Part shown: piece after piece, positions 46,200-57,679 of the stretch
Layout: every line of letters starts with the position of its first letter
How positions within the stretch are numbered: the stretch's first letter is position 1
Assembly (NCBI RefSeq): GCF_963259705.1
Contig: NC_081842.1
Coordinates: 60,090,787 to 60,154,786, forward strand
DNA: 64,000 bases
From: Myotis daubentonii
Taxonomy: Eukaryota; Chordata; Mammalia; Chiroptera; Vespertilionidae
Direction of reading: 5' to 3'
Notes under the pieces: generated by a model
Seen by the model: the letters and a program-made list of their open reading frames with translations, nothing else
The model's database searches: none
What the model was told of the DNA's origin: nothing
Position numbers and translations under genes: made by a program

Positions 46200-48120
46200 T
46201 AATTGACTTCATAATTTATTTATTCAATTAATATTATTGAGCTAATGATAATAAGTTTACTATATCAAAGCTTTACATTTTAAAAATACTCTACCTATTT
46301 TAATCCAATTCATATAAGATATTTGTGTGATTAGATTTTAAATTGAATAAACTATTTATCTACCAGTTATTTAATTTAAATACAATGAAACTAAGTATGT
46401 ATCTATGCTTCATAAACTCTGGTTACCATGTTCTGTGATCTAGGTTCAAATTTTCAAACTAACATTTACTAATAGCATATGTGAAACAGTTTTGTAAATT
46501 CTCAAGAATAATGCAAAGACCAATTATTATATTTTTGTTATTTTAACAAGACATTAGGATTTAATGCTATGGTTTTAAGTCAGATTTAATGATATGGTGT
46601 TACGTCAGAATAAAGTAGATGAATAAAAAAGTAATTCAATTACATTTCAAAAAAGAAAAGCCATGCTGGAACAAGCAGACAAAAATTCTGAAACAAAAAT
46701 ATATGAAGGCCTGTTTAATAAAGTCTTATTTATTTCAGAGTTAGAATCAAGAATAAGGCTGTGACCACCACAAAAAAGTAAACTAAAAGTGAATAGAATT
46801 TTCTATAACTTCCCTAGGATAAAAAAAATGACCAAACCTCCATTCTTATATATATCAGATTTTTTTAAAGTAGCATTACTTCTAAATGATATTTATATAA
46901 AAACAGGAAAAATAATTTCAGAAAAAAATGATGCTAATTTACATGATAACAGTCACACAGGACCCCTATGCGTGACTATTGAATGTTAAAAACATTTTAA
47001 TGATAAAAAGAAAACAAAACATTATATACCTTTGTGTGTAATGATTTATAAAACATAATTTTATAAAATGATTATTAAATAAATGTTGAATGCTGCCAAC
47101 AGAACTGTATGGTGATTTTTAGAAAGCTTTTTTGGAAAGACATCAAATACTGCCATCGAGGAAACTTGTGTTATTCATGGATTGGTTGGTAAAAATGTTC
47201 AGCCAAAAGAATGTAAGAGAACTTAAAATGCTGGCTTTTGCCTACCGTACCAAGATCAGCCTTAAGATCTGTTGGCAGACTTAACTTTCTTGATCCTTTA
47301 ACTGAAACAACAGAAAAAGGAAAAAGGCAGTTGTTAATTATATAAAATTGAAGAGGAGTGTGGGGGAACAGTATGTCTTACAATATAATTATGAAAATCC
47401 TAATAAGCATTACTTTAGTGAGCATGTATGAAAGCAGAAAAATTGTTCAGTGTTAGTTCATTGCCATTCAGTAGTATATATTTAATATGCAAACAAAAAC
47501 ATGAGAAAAGTAATTGTTATTACAGTAAATATTTAAGTATATCTTTACATAGTTTCTTTTTACATGTATGAGGAGTGATTTCTTATTTAATTTGGAAGTA
47601 ACCCAAAACAATTTTAGATAAATCTAGTAGATAAAGAAGTATTGCAATAAAGCTATCAGGTCATATCATAAATAATGATAAGGGTAAAAACTGATGAACT
47701 TTGTCAACATTTTTTTGAAATAGAAAGAAAATTTTATTATAGCTGTATATGAGGTAATCAAGGAAACTTTACCATGCCAATGGCAGGTGAAATGACTTCA
47801 CTATTGAAAACTATACTGTTAAAGTCAGTAGATAAGAAAATCTTGAAAATAAAATAATTTGAAAATAAATTTAATTATTATAAATCAAACTATCAGAAAA
47901 TGTTTGAATAAACCAAGAATACTTCTGCAATTTATTGAAAAACATTACTCATTATTTATCTGTTAATAAAAGTTTTACATTGGGCATCTCATAAAAATAT
48001 TTAACTGGGATGCATGTTATCATAGAAAGAAATGCATTAGGAGAGATCATGTTAGAAATCTTTTCTGTCAATTAATATTTAAGACTCAAATTGCTACTAT
48101 CAATTAATTTATACTTTCTA
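46200..48120. other. AT-rich intron around the 51-nt exon
   Basis: About 1.9 kb without a recognised transposon except possible decayed pieces. It holds the STXBP5L exon at 47251-47301. The absence of young insertions contrasts with 40-45 kb. Confidence 0.5.
47251..47301 (-). CDS. STXBP5L: STXBP5L coding exon, 51 nt, hypervariable linker
   Basis: Read on the minus strand, a strong polypyrimidine tract and CAG acceptor precede the exon, and a GTACGG donor follows it. The frame gives 16 full codons ending in KLSLPTDLKADL, a linker motif I recognise from tomosyns. It starts with the last two bases of a codon and ends with one base (G). That base joins the AT opening the 13186 exon to make Asp, so the junction reads DLDNVNG. 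The exon is 17 codons long and phase 1 at both ends, so skipping it keeps the frame; the tomosyn hypervariable region is known to be alternatively spliced. A second GT five bases downstream is possible but breaks the downstream frame. Tomosyn-2 is a cytosolic syntaxin/SNAP25-binding inhibitor of vesicle priming. The next exon is 34 kb away. Confidence 0.8.
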
Positions 48121-48131
48121 ATGAGTAATTT

Positions 48132-48332
48132 AAAATATATGCTTTTATTGATTTAGAGCAAGGGAGAGGGATAGAGAGATAGAAACATTGATGAGAAAGA
48201 AACATCAATCGGCTGCCTCCTGCACACCTCCTACCAGGGATTGAACCCACGCCCCAGGCAAGTACCCTAACTGTGTATCAAGTACCCTCCTGGTTAATGG
48301 GTTGATGCTCAACTGCTAAGCTGCACCGGCCA
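48132..48332 (-). mobile_element. VES SINE
   Basis: Reversed VES body (CATCAATCGGCTGCCTCCTG) and head (GCACCGGCCAAG). TSD AGTAATTT at 48124-48131 and 48333-48340. A short internal duplication around AAGTACCCT (48259-48288) is present. Confidence 0.92.
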
Positions 48333-48534
48333 AGTAATTTTTCACAACAAGGAAAGTATTTTAAAATAAAGATGCCAGATACAGTAGAAAGAATACTCTA
48401 TTTAAAATCATAAAACATGGCTCACAAATTTCTGAATTGTTACCACCTAGATATATAGCTTTGAAAAAAATCACTTCATCAATTTGCAACTTAGAACCAA
48501 GAATATTAGTTCACATATAAAAAGTCTATCTCTA

Positions 48535-50247
48535 TAGAGGAAGACATAAACAAATGGAAGAACATACCATGTTCATGGATTGGTAGAATCAACATCATAG
48601 ATTCAATGCAATACCTATTAAAATACCAACAGCGTATTTCAAAGATCTAGAACAAACTCTCCAAAAATTCATCTGGAATAAAAAAAGACCCCGAATAGCC
48701 ACAGCTATCCTGAGAAAGAAGAACAAAGTTGGAGGAATCACAATACCAGACATCAAACTATATTACCAAGCCACGTTTCTCAAAACTGCCTGGTACTGGC
48801 ACAAGAACAGACCAATGGAACAGAATAGAGGACCCAGAAATTGACCCAAGACATTATACTCAATTAATATTCGATAAAGGAGTCAAGAGCATACAATGGA
48901 ATCAAAACAACCACTTTAATAAATGGTGCTCAGAAATTTGGTCACATATATGCAAAAAAATGAAACTAGACCACCAATTTACACCATACACAAAAACAAA
49001 CTCAAAACGGCTAAAGGACTTGAATGTAAGACAGGAAACCATAAAAATCCTACAAGACTACATAGGCAGCAAAATTGCAGACATATGTCGTAGGAATATC
49101 TTTACAGACACAGATACTAGGGCAAGAGAGACTAAGGAGAAAATAAACAAATGGAATTGCATCAAAATAAAAATACTTCTGCACAGCAAAAGAAACCATC
49201 AATAAAACAACAAGAAAGCCCACTGCATGGGAGAACATATTTGCCAATGTTATCTCCAATAAGGGTTTAATCTCCAGCATTTACAGGGAACTCATATAAC
49301 TCAACAAAAGGAAGATAAACAACGTAATCAAAAAATGGGAAAAGGACCTAATTAGACACTTTTTGAAAGAGGGCATACAGAAGGCCAAGAGACATATGTA
49401 AACATGCTCAAAGTCACTAATCATCCAAGAGATGCAAATCAAAACGACAATGAGGTACCATCTCACACCTGTCAGAATGGCTATCATCAACAAATCAACA
49501 AATGACAAGTGTTGGCGAGGATGTGGAAAAAAAGGAACCTTTGTTCACTGCTGGTGGAAATGCAGACTGGTGCAGCCACTGTGGAAAACAGTATGGCGTT
49601 TCCTCAAAAATTTAAAAATGGAACTCCCATTTGACCTTGTAATCCCACTTCTAGGAATCTATCCCAAGAAAACAGAAACACCAATTAGAAAGGATATATG
49701 CACCTCTATGTTCATAGCAGCACAACTTACAATAGCCAAGATTTGGAAACAGCCTAAATGCCCATCAACAGATGAATGGATTAGAAAACTATGGTACATC
49801 TACTCAATGGAATACTATGCTGCTATAAAAAAGAAGGAATTCTTACCATTTGCAGCAGCATGGATAGAACTGGAGAGCATTATGCTAAGTGAAATAAGCC
49901 AGGAAGCGAAAGAAAAACACCACATGATCTCACTCATTTATGGATAATAAAGAACATTATAACCTGATGAACAAAAAGATAGATACAGAGGCAGAGAAGC
50001 ATGGAACAGACTGTCAAATTACAGTGGGAAGGCTGGGGAGTGTTGTAGGGGGGAGGTAAGAGATCAGCCGAAGGACTTGTATGCCTGCATATAAGTATAA
50101 CCAATGGACACAAGACACTGGAGGGGTGGGATGAGAGCATGTGCCAGGGGGTAGGAGAAGCCAGGGGAAGGTCAATGGGGGGGGGAAATAAAAGGAGAAA
50201 TATGTACTACTATCTGTAATACTTTATTTTAAATAAAATAAAATTTT
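48535..50247 (+). mobile_element. Young 5'-truncated L1, copy A
   Basis: Perfect 16-bp TSDs AAAAAGTCTATCTCTA (48519-48534, 50248-50263) flank 1.7 kb covering the C-terminal third of ORF2, a G-rich 3'UTR and an A/T tail. ORF2 frames are broken (open pieces 48729-49205 and 49432-49947). The second piece has the ORF2 Cys-rich motif ([18 protein letters not shown]) and the [12 protein letters not shown] segment near its end. Not capable of self-mobilisation. Confidence 0.93.
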
Positions 50248-50704
50248 AAAAAGTCTATCTCTAATGTTTCAGCTGGAATATGATTGGAATGTATTTTATA
50301 ATAGGTTTTATAAAACCTAAATATAATATAAACAGAAATGTATGTTTTGTGTGTCATAAAATACTACTCTTTATTACTGTTTTTTTTCCCAACCATCAAA
50401 AAATTTAAAACCCATCCTTAATTTAAAAGTCATACCAAAATAGGTGGCAAGCTAGATTTAGCCTGTGGGCTGTAGTTTGCTGACTACAATATACCATGCT
50501 AAGCTACTTATAAAAAGAAGCTAAGTACTAACATTCTAATAAATGTAGTAACAGCAGGTAGTTTTCTCTATGAAAATACATTAGGAAATAATTCAAGATT
50601 AAGGGGAAATCAGTAAATCAAATTTTAGCAATTTGGGTTTAGAATTAGCTGTACAAACAAAGGTATTATATCAAAATATGGCAAACTATATAAATATATA
50701 TAAT

Positions 50705-50790
50705 AATTATGCTTTAGAAAGGGTTGCAAAATAAAGACTATTTTAAAAATTATGCTTTAGAAGGGGTTGCAAGTAAAGTATATTTTAAAA
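50705..50790 (+). repeat. 43-bp tandem duplication
   Basis: AATTATGCTTTAGAA(A/G)GGGT starts at 50705 and again at 50748, each followed by TTGCAA and TATTTTAAA. A separate direct repeat AAATAGGAACTAATAATTT recurs just downstream (about 50863 and 50917). Confidence 0.85.
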
Positions 50791-51399
50791 ATTGATTCAT
50801 AATTCAGGTGAACTAAGGGAGTAGGTTATTTACTATTTAAATAATCTTTCATTTAATTTTTTAAATAGGAACTAATAATTTATTAGTTTAAATTTAAATA
50901 TTAGTTATTATTTAAATAGGAACTAATAATTTGTCTTTATAATTTATTGATTTGTTTTATAATTTCTTTTGTTTCTATTTGTTTTTAAATAGGGCACTTT
51001 AACATATCTATATAGTATTAGTTATTTCAAAAATGCATTACAAGTATGTTTTTAAAAAGAGGGCAAACAGTCCTGCCTATTGGTCAATAAGCCTAGATGC
51101 ATATAGCAGGACAATGACCACAATGCAAATGCCCTCCCCACTCTTTTAATGAAAAATTCACCTCCTATAGTCCAGTATCTAACTTACTCTGGCTCTCAAA
51201 TCTGCTCCATCTTTGGGAGCTCCCCCCTCTACTTTGCCACTTACCATTTTTGGCTTCCTGTTTATTACTTTCTACCAGAAAATTGGGACCCCTCACAAAC
51301 CCATCCTTATTTGTGTAGTGGGAAGGGGACAGGAATCATTAGATGGTGGGGTTAACTAGGGAACTTCTTTAATAAATGTTAATAACAGACCTTGTTTAT

Positions 51400-51735
51400 T
51401 TATTCATAGAATAATCCTCTTCTTCCCTTGTTAAACTAGTAAACTCCTATTCATCCTTCAAAACAGCTAAAAGAAGAAAAAATCACCTCCTTTCTGAAGG
51501 CGGCCTCAAATTCAAAGTTTTATCTGGTGCTATTAATATTTGTAGCATTTGTGCACATCTTCTTTATACTTAACACATTTTATTGTACTTTTTTCTTTTT
51601 TTTACTGTGTCCACTACCCACTAACATCCTGAAACTTGGAGTTCTCCAAAGATGGAGATTGTATTCAAAATACCTAAAAAAGTATTGGCATACAGTAGGT
51701 GTACAATAAATGTTTCCTCAATGAGTGTTTAAACA
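51400..51735 (+). mobile_element. L2-like 3' end
   Basis: ACTCCTATTCATCCTTCAAA, TCACCTCCTTTCTGAAGGCG and GTAGGTGTACAATAAATGTT are typical of L2 3' sequence, in sense orientation. Confidence 0.65.
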
Positions 51736-51739
51736 CTAG

Positions 51740-52880
51740 TAAAGCTAGAAGGTAGGGGTGAAGAGTTATTCTGAAGACTGAGAAAGCATGCCCAAGTGTT
51801 AGAGCAATATGTTACACATTAACATTTGAGAAATTTGGGTTGGGAGATGTATGAGGCAAGAGGGAGTAAGAGGCAAGTAATCTTGGAAATATATAGAATG
51901 AAAACAATACATATTAACCTTTGCAATATGCTCCTGAGAATGCAGCTCTGAATTTCTTCACTTTTACTATTATCTAGGCTAAAGCATACGCACCACTATA
52001 ATTTCATATTGTTAGCCAAAAGGGAGAAAATGGGAAATACAGACTACTCACTACTCACTGGCTTAGCATACTACACAGAAAAGAAAGATGGAGAATCTTG
52101 GGTCAAAAGAACCTTAGAAGTCATCCAGTCAAATATCCTCTCAATGCAAGTACTTCTCCTACAACATTCTTGACATCCTAACTGAATACTTCTGCAACAG
52201 AAACTTTCGAAGGTATTTTAAAAAATCCAATTTGGGGTTTGCTATAATTGTTACATGATTTCCTTCCTTTGAGCTCAAAGAACTTTCCATTATCACTTAC
52301 TAATTTATCCCACTTTGAACCTCTGGATCAATAAGGAGTAACTGATTCATACTCTCACATGCCAGATCTTAAAGTACCTGAAGAGACTTAGGGGCCACCC
52401 CCGGGTACTCTCAATAGATCAGCAGAAACTTGTATTTTAAAAAGTGTTGCTGGTGATATGGATGCAAAGAGGGTGGCAGATCACATTTGGAGAAATAATG
52501 TTTTATGAACATTAACCAACCTATGGGATTTGTACTTCCACAAAAAATACTTCCTGAGATGCATCTCAGATTTCCCATACAAGACATGCCATACTGTCCT
52601 TAGTGGTTAAATTAGATATAGACACAGATATAGATATCACTTTGCTGAACTTAAGATCATTATGATTAGTTACATATATACTAAGGAAACAGATACTATT
52701 TAGAGTAACTTAAAAAATTTTCATCATAACTGTATTTGATCTTCCATTTTCTAATGAGGAATAAAAGATGGTGCTTTAATGCCCCTATTAGAAGAGGCTG
52801 GATACTCCCCTTCCCCCATCTGTAAGATACACAAAGACTTTTGCTTTTCTCCTGGTATTTGATGAAGTGAAGCCCAGTGA
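51740..52880. other. Intron, possible ancient repeat at 52080-52350
   Basis: GAACCTTAGAAGTCATCCAG and TACTTCTCCTACAACATTCT resemble an old mammalian interspersed repeat that I cannot name. The rest shows nothing. Confidence 0.35.
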
Positions 52881-52896
52881 TCAAGAATACAAGTAA

Positions 52897-54545
52897 AATC
52901 AATATCATTAAAATGTCCGTATTACCAAAGCAATCTATAGATTCAACGTACTCCCCATTAAAATACCAATGGCATATTTCAAAAACCTAGAAGAAACTCT
53001 TCTAAAAATTCATCTGGAATAAAAAAAGAACCTGAATGGCTGCAGCGATCCTGAGAAAGAACAAAGTAGGAGGGATCTCAATACCAGATATCAAGCTGTA
53101 TTACAAAGCTACCGTTCTCAAAACTGCTTACTACTGGCACAAGAACAGACATATAGACTAATGGAATAGAATAGAGAACCCAGAAATTGACCCAAACCAC
53201 TATGCACAATTATTATTTGACAAAGGAGGCAAGAGCATACAATAGAGTCCAGATAGTCTCTTCAATAAATGGTGTTGGGGAAATTGGATAGATACATGCA
53301 AAAAAAATGAAACTAGACCACCAACTTACACCATACACAAAAACAAACTCAATATAGTTAGATAAAGGACTTAAACATAAGATGGGAAGCCATAAAAATC
53401 TTAGAGGAACCCACAGGCAGCAACATCTCAGACATATACCGAAGCAGTATCTTCACTGATACAGCTCCTAGAGCAATGGAAACTAAAGAGAAAATAAACA
53501 AATGGGACTACATCAAAATAAAAAGCTTCTGCACAGCAAAAGAAACCATCAACAAAACAACAAGAAAGCCCACTGCATGGGAGAATACATTTGCCAATGT
53601 TATCTCCAATACGGGTTTAATCTCCAGCATTTACAGGGAACTCATATAACTCAACAAAAGGAAGATAAACAATTCAATCAAAAAATGGGCAATGGCCCTA
53701 AATAGACACTTTTCTCAAGAGGACATACAGAAGGCCAAGAGACATATGAAAACATGCTCAAAGTCACTAATCATCCAAGAGATGCAAATCAAAACGACAA
53801 TGAGGTACCATCTCACACCTGTCAGAATGGCTATCATCAACAAATCAACAAATGACAAGTGTTGGCGAGGATGTGGAAAAAAAGGAACCTTTGTTCACTG
53901 CTGGTGGAAATGCAGACTGGTGTAGCCCCTGTGGAAAACAGTATGGAGTTTCCTCAAAAAAACTAAAAATGGGACTTCCATTTGACCTTGTAATCCCACT
54001 TCTAGGAATATATTCCAAGAAACTAGAAACACCAATCAGAAAGGATATCACCCCTATATTCACAGCAGCACAATTTACAATAGCTAAGATTTGGAAACAG
54101 CCTAAGTGCCCATCAGCAGATGAGTGGATTAAAAAACAGTGGTACATCTACAGAATGGAATACTACACTGCTGTAAAAAGGAAGGAACTCATATCATTTG
54201 CAACAGCATGGATGGAACTGGGGAGCATTATGCTAAGTGAAATAAGTCAGTTAGAGAAAGATAAATGTCACATGATCTCGCTCATTTGTGGAATGTAAAC
54301 AACATAAACTGATGAACAAAAACAGATCCAGAGATAGTGAAGCATCAATCAGATCGTCAAACCTCAGAGGGAAGGCAGGGGAGGGTGGGGGTAAGGGGGA
54401 GATCAACCAAAGGACTTGTATGCATGCATATAAGCCTAACCAATGGACACAGACACGAGGGGGGCGAGGGCATGAGCGGGGAGGAAGGGTGGGGGGAATG
54501 GTGGGATAAGGACACATGTAATACTTTAATCAATAAAGAAAAAAA
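52897..54545 (+). mobile_element. Young 5'-truncated L1, copy B, inserted in a MIR
   Basis: TSDs AAGAATACAAGTAA (52883-52896) and AAGAATACCAGTAA (54546-54559) flank 1.65 kb of ORF2 C-terminus plus 3'UTR and A tail. Fragmented frames remain (53692-53925, 53852-54298). MIR-like sequence lies on both sides of the insertion. A stretch of about 170 bp (from 53751) is identical to copy A (from 49402). Confidence 0.92.
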
Positions 54546-54559
54546 AAGAATACCAGTAA

Positions 54560-54725
54560 GTTGGATTCAGATCGTGACTCAACTATTTGCTAACTGGGTA
54601 AAATGGGGGATAATAATATTCCCTACTCCATAGGAATCTTATTAGCCTTAAGTAAGGAAATGTGTGTTAAGTATTTAGCATGGTGTGGTATACAACAACC
54701 ATTCAATATTAGCTATTATTTTCAT
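54560..54725 (+). mobile_element. MIR, downstream half split by L1 copy B
   Basis: TTGGATTCAGATCGTGACTC, GGGTAAAATGGGGGATAATA and ACCATTCAATATTAGCTATT match sense MIR. Its start lies before the L1 (52865-52896). Confidence 0.75.
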
Positions 54726-54729
54726 TATC

Positions 54730-56040
54730 AACTTAGTTGGCAAGAAAATATTGTCATTCTATGGTATTCTATATGACTTATCTATGTATAAAGATGACTT
54801 ATCTGGGCAACATGCCCTACTTAAAATAGAGTCACAGGATTAAACATAGCACACTTGATAAAACCTCCACTTATACATAGTATTAATTCTTTACTCTGCA
54901 CAACAGTACTTCCTAAGAACCTGTCTTTTTAAGAATGATGACATCCCACACTTGATTCATAACACTCTAAAAATCTCTCCTTTGCTATAAAAAATCTCTT
55001 TAAATTATGTTGTGTATCATCATATAGAATAGTATCTTTAATCCTTCACATTTTGAAAAACTGCCTGTCTTGGCTGACAGGCAATAACCCAACAAATAGT
55101 GCCACAGGTAATCCAGCTGTGGGGCAGGGAATATAGCTGCAGGAAGTGTTTGATTTCTTATGATCCTAGTCCTGTTAGATTCTGGGCAAATTGTCATGAA
55201 ATTCTTCTTGTTACTTTAACATGTTGCTGCATACATTTTTAAAAATAAAAGCAATATTAAAAAATCATAACTGTACACTAAAAAGGTGAAATTTATTCTA
55301 TATAAATAAATCTCAAATTTGAGTTAAAAAAAAAGAAAAAGGTTTGAAGGAAAGCATCCCCAAAGATATGGTTAATCACTTACCTAATCACATCTATCAC
55401 CTTCTGGCTTATCTAGAAATTGTTAGGAGGAATGGCATAAGAGATGAAAGATGATGCAAATAAGTGAAAGAATCAGCTGATGGCAAAATGCATATTAATA
55501 TTTATGTATAAATTCAGACCTAAAGATCAGGCAATGGCAGAGCCCTGCAATAGCACCAGATTACAAAACTTTACAGGACTATTTATCTCCACTCCTATAT
55601 TTTCTGCCTCCTAAACTCAGGTTGTTCTAGTCATGAGGCAGAGTATTCTGGTGGCTTCCCATAGCTATGCCAGAATGAGGTCATATGTTCTACCCTATCT
55701 TTGATCTTCAGCTCTATCTTGAATATTTAGCCCTAAATAGTGACAACAGGGTTTTGCCTAGGGGGCTTCATGTATCTTGTTTTTATCATCCCTGTCAATC
55801 ACCTGTATATTCATATGCCCTTTTCCTAACTCGTAATTCAGTTCAAAGTCAATAGATAGATAGTGCAGCCTAGTTCAACAGAGGGATTTTTGTATTGGCT
55901 TCAATAAGTCTCAGACAGATCCATGGTTCTGTATTTGAATAAAAATGTTAGGAACTGAGTGATCCTGAATAGGTTAAAATATCAAATGTAAAGAGCGAGG
56001 TTCAATGTTTCTAATTCAAAGCTTGGAATCAGGTTTTTTT
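54730..56040. other. Intron, nothing recognised
   Basis: AT-rich, no exon or repeat recognised. A 65-aa minus frame at 55197-55000 does not match tomosyn. Confidence 0.5.
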
Positions 56041-56041
56041 T

Positions 56042-56280
56042 TAAAAAAAATATATTTTTATTAATTTTAGAGAGAAAGGGAGAGGGAGAGAGGTAGAAAC
56101 ATCAATGATGAGAGAGAATCATTGATCGGCTGTCCCCTGCACGGCTCCCCCCCACCCCCCCGCCTCCACCACTAGGGATCAAGCCTGCAACCTGGGCATG
56201 TGCCCTTGACTAGCATCAAACTCAGGACCCTTCAGTCTGCAGGCAGAAACTCTATCCACTGAGCCAAACCAGCTAGGGCT
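56042..56280 (-). mobile_element. VES SINE with C-rich interior run
   Basis: The reversed head GAGCCAAACCAGCTAGGGCT is at the right edge and the A/T tail at left. An expanded C-rich tract lies at about 56148-56165. No convincing TSD. Confidence 0.93.
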
Positions 56281-56439
56281 GATTAGTTGTTTCTTGATTA
56301 AAAACAACTGGATTGACTTTTTGGTTTCCAATGAAGTATTTCTACTTTATTATAAATAAAATATAACTAATGGTTGGAAATTTAAAATGGTCAAGGAGAC
56401 CAAATTCAGTCTCTTTGGGCCATAGATATTCATTATTGT

Positions 56440-56625
56440 GTTTTTAATAACTACTACTATATGTTACTGAGAATCTATGTTTTGGACACTAGCACACAGT
56501 TAAGAAACTTGGCTCAAGTTAGAATGGTAGAAAGTGGCAGGGTAAGTCAAATTTCTGATTCTAAAGCTATGTCCTTTCCACTAAGCAACATGGTCTTCCT
56601 GATTTAGATGCCACCTGTGTGGCCT
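56440..56625 (-). mobile_element. Possible MIR remnant
   Basis: GTCCTTTCCACTAAGCAACA and preceding text resemble the tRNA-like end of antisense MIR. Diverged. Confidence 0.45.
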
Positions 56626-57189
56626 AGATATCTTCGTAAAATAAATCTAACACTAAATTAAAAGTTGTTTATATGAAAATGTTTTTAAAGTTTATAGATT
56701 AACTGACTGATTGAAAGATAGTAATAAATTTCATTTGTCTCTATGTTCCCTAAGCCAGAAACTAAGATTAAAAACACCTGGTGTGTAATATGCATACACA
56801 TACATTTTGGGGTCACTATGCCATGATGGAGTCCTGAAAGGTATACATGTTTATAATTTTGTTGCCATTTTCCTTTTTTTTTCTTTTTTGTTCTTTGGAC
56901 ATGGCTAAGATATAGCCAGGCAAAGAGGTACCTTATTCAGAGTTTGCCCCAGCATAAAAATGTTTAATGTCATGACTACTTTTATTATTACTTTAAAATA
57001 TGTATTATTTCTATCTAGATGTTAATGAATTGGTGACTTTTTATAAGTATCATTTGAACAAGTGTTAAATAATTATGAAAATATATTTTGTTCTTGTCTA
57101 TCTTGAACTATAAACTCCCAGAGAGAACTTGGTTCTTCCACACACTTTTTAAAGATGCAAATAAGAGATCAAATAATTTGGGGTCAGAG

Positions 57190-57435
57190 GACCTTGAAGT
57201 CTGAAGAATTGGGTTGGTTCAGGCTAAGCTATTTACTAATAGGGTAACCTTGGGCAAGTTATAGATTTTTCTTGGCCATAATTTCTCCATCCATACAAAA
57301 TGAGAATAATACCAATGTTACAGGGTTGCTGTAGTATTAAATAATACACATGAAAAATACCTTGTTTGATTTGAAGTGCTATACTAGTGTTGATTACAAT
57401 TTTTAGCAAACAAGGCTTAATAAATTTAAAAAGTG
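57190..57435 (+). mobile_element. MIR-type ancient SINE
   Basis: TAACCTTGGGCAAGTTATAG, AAAATGAGAATAATACCAAT and GGGTTGCTGTAGTATTAAAT match sense MIR. Confidence 0.8.
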
Positions 57436-57452
57436 GTGATAATTGATTTTTT

Positions 57453-57663
57453 AAAAATATATTTTTATTGATTTCAGAGAGGAAGGAAGAGGGAGAGAGA
57501 TAGAAACATCAATGATGAGAGAGAATCATTGATCAGCTGCCTCCTGCATGCCCCCTACTGTGGATTGAGTCCACAAACCAGGCATGTGCCCTTGATTGGA
57601 ATCGAACCCGGGACTATTCAGTCTGTAGGCTGATGCTCCATCCACTGAGTCAAACCAGCTAGG
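57453..57663 (-). mobile_element. VES SINE inserted next to a MIR
   Basis: Reversed B-box (GGAATCGAACCCGGG) and head present. TSDs GTGATAATTGATTTT (57436-57450) and GTGATAATTTGATTT (57664-57678). Confidence 0.94.
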
Positions 57664-57679
57664 GTGATAATTTGATTTT

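Noticed and set aside
47244..47251. Alternative donor five bases downstream for the 51-nt exon
   Set aside because: It would add GTACG and shift the frame into the 171-nt exon; the upstream GT gives the expected DLDNVNG junction.
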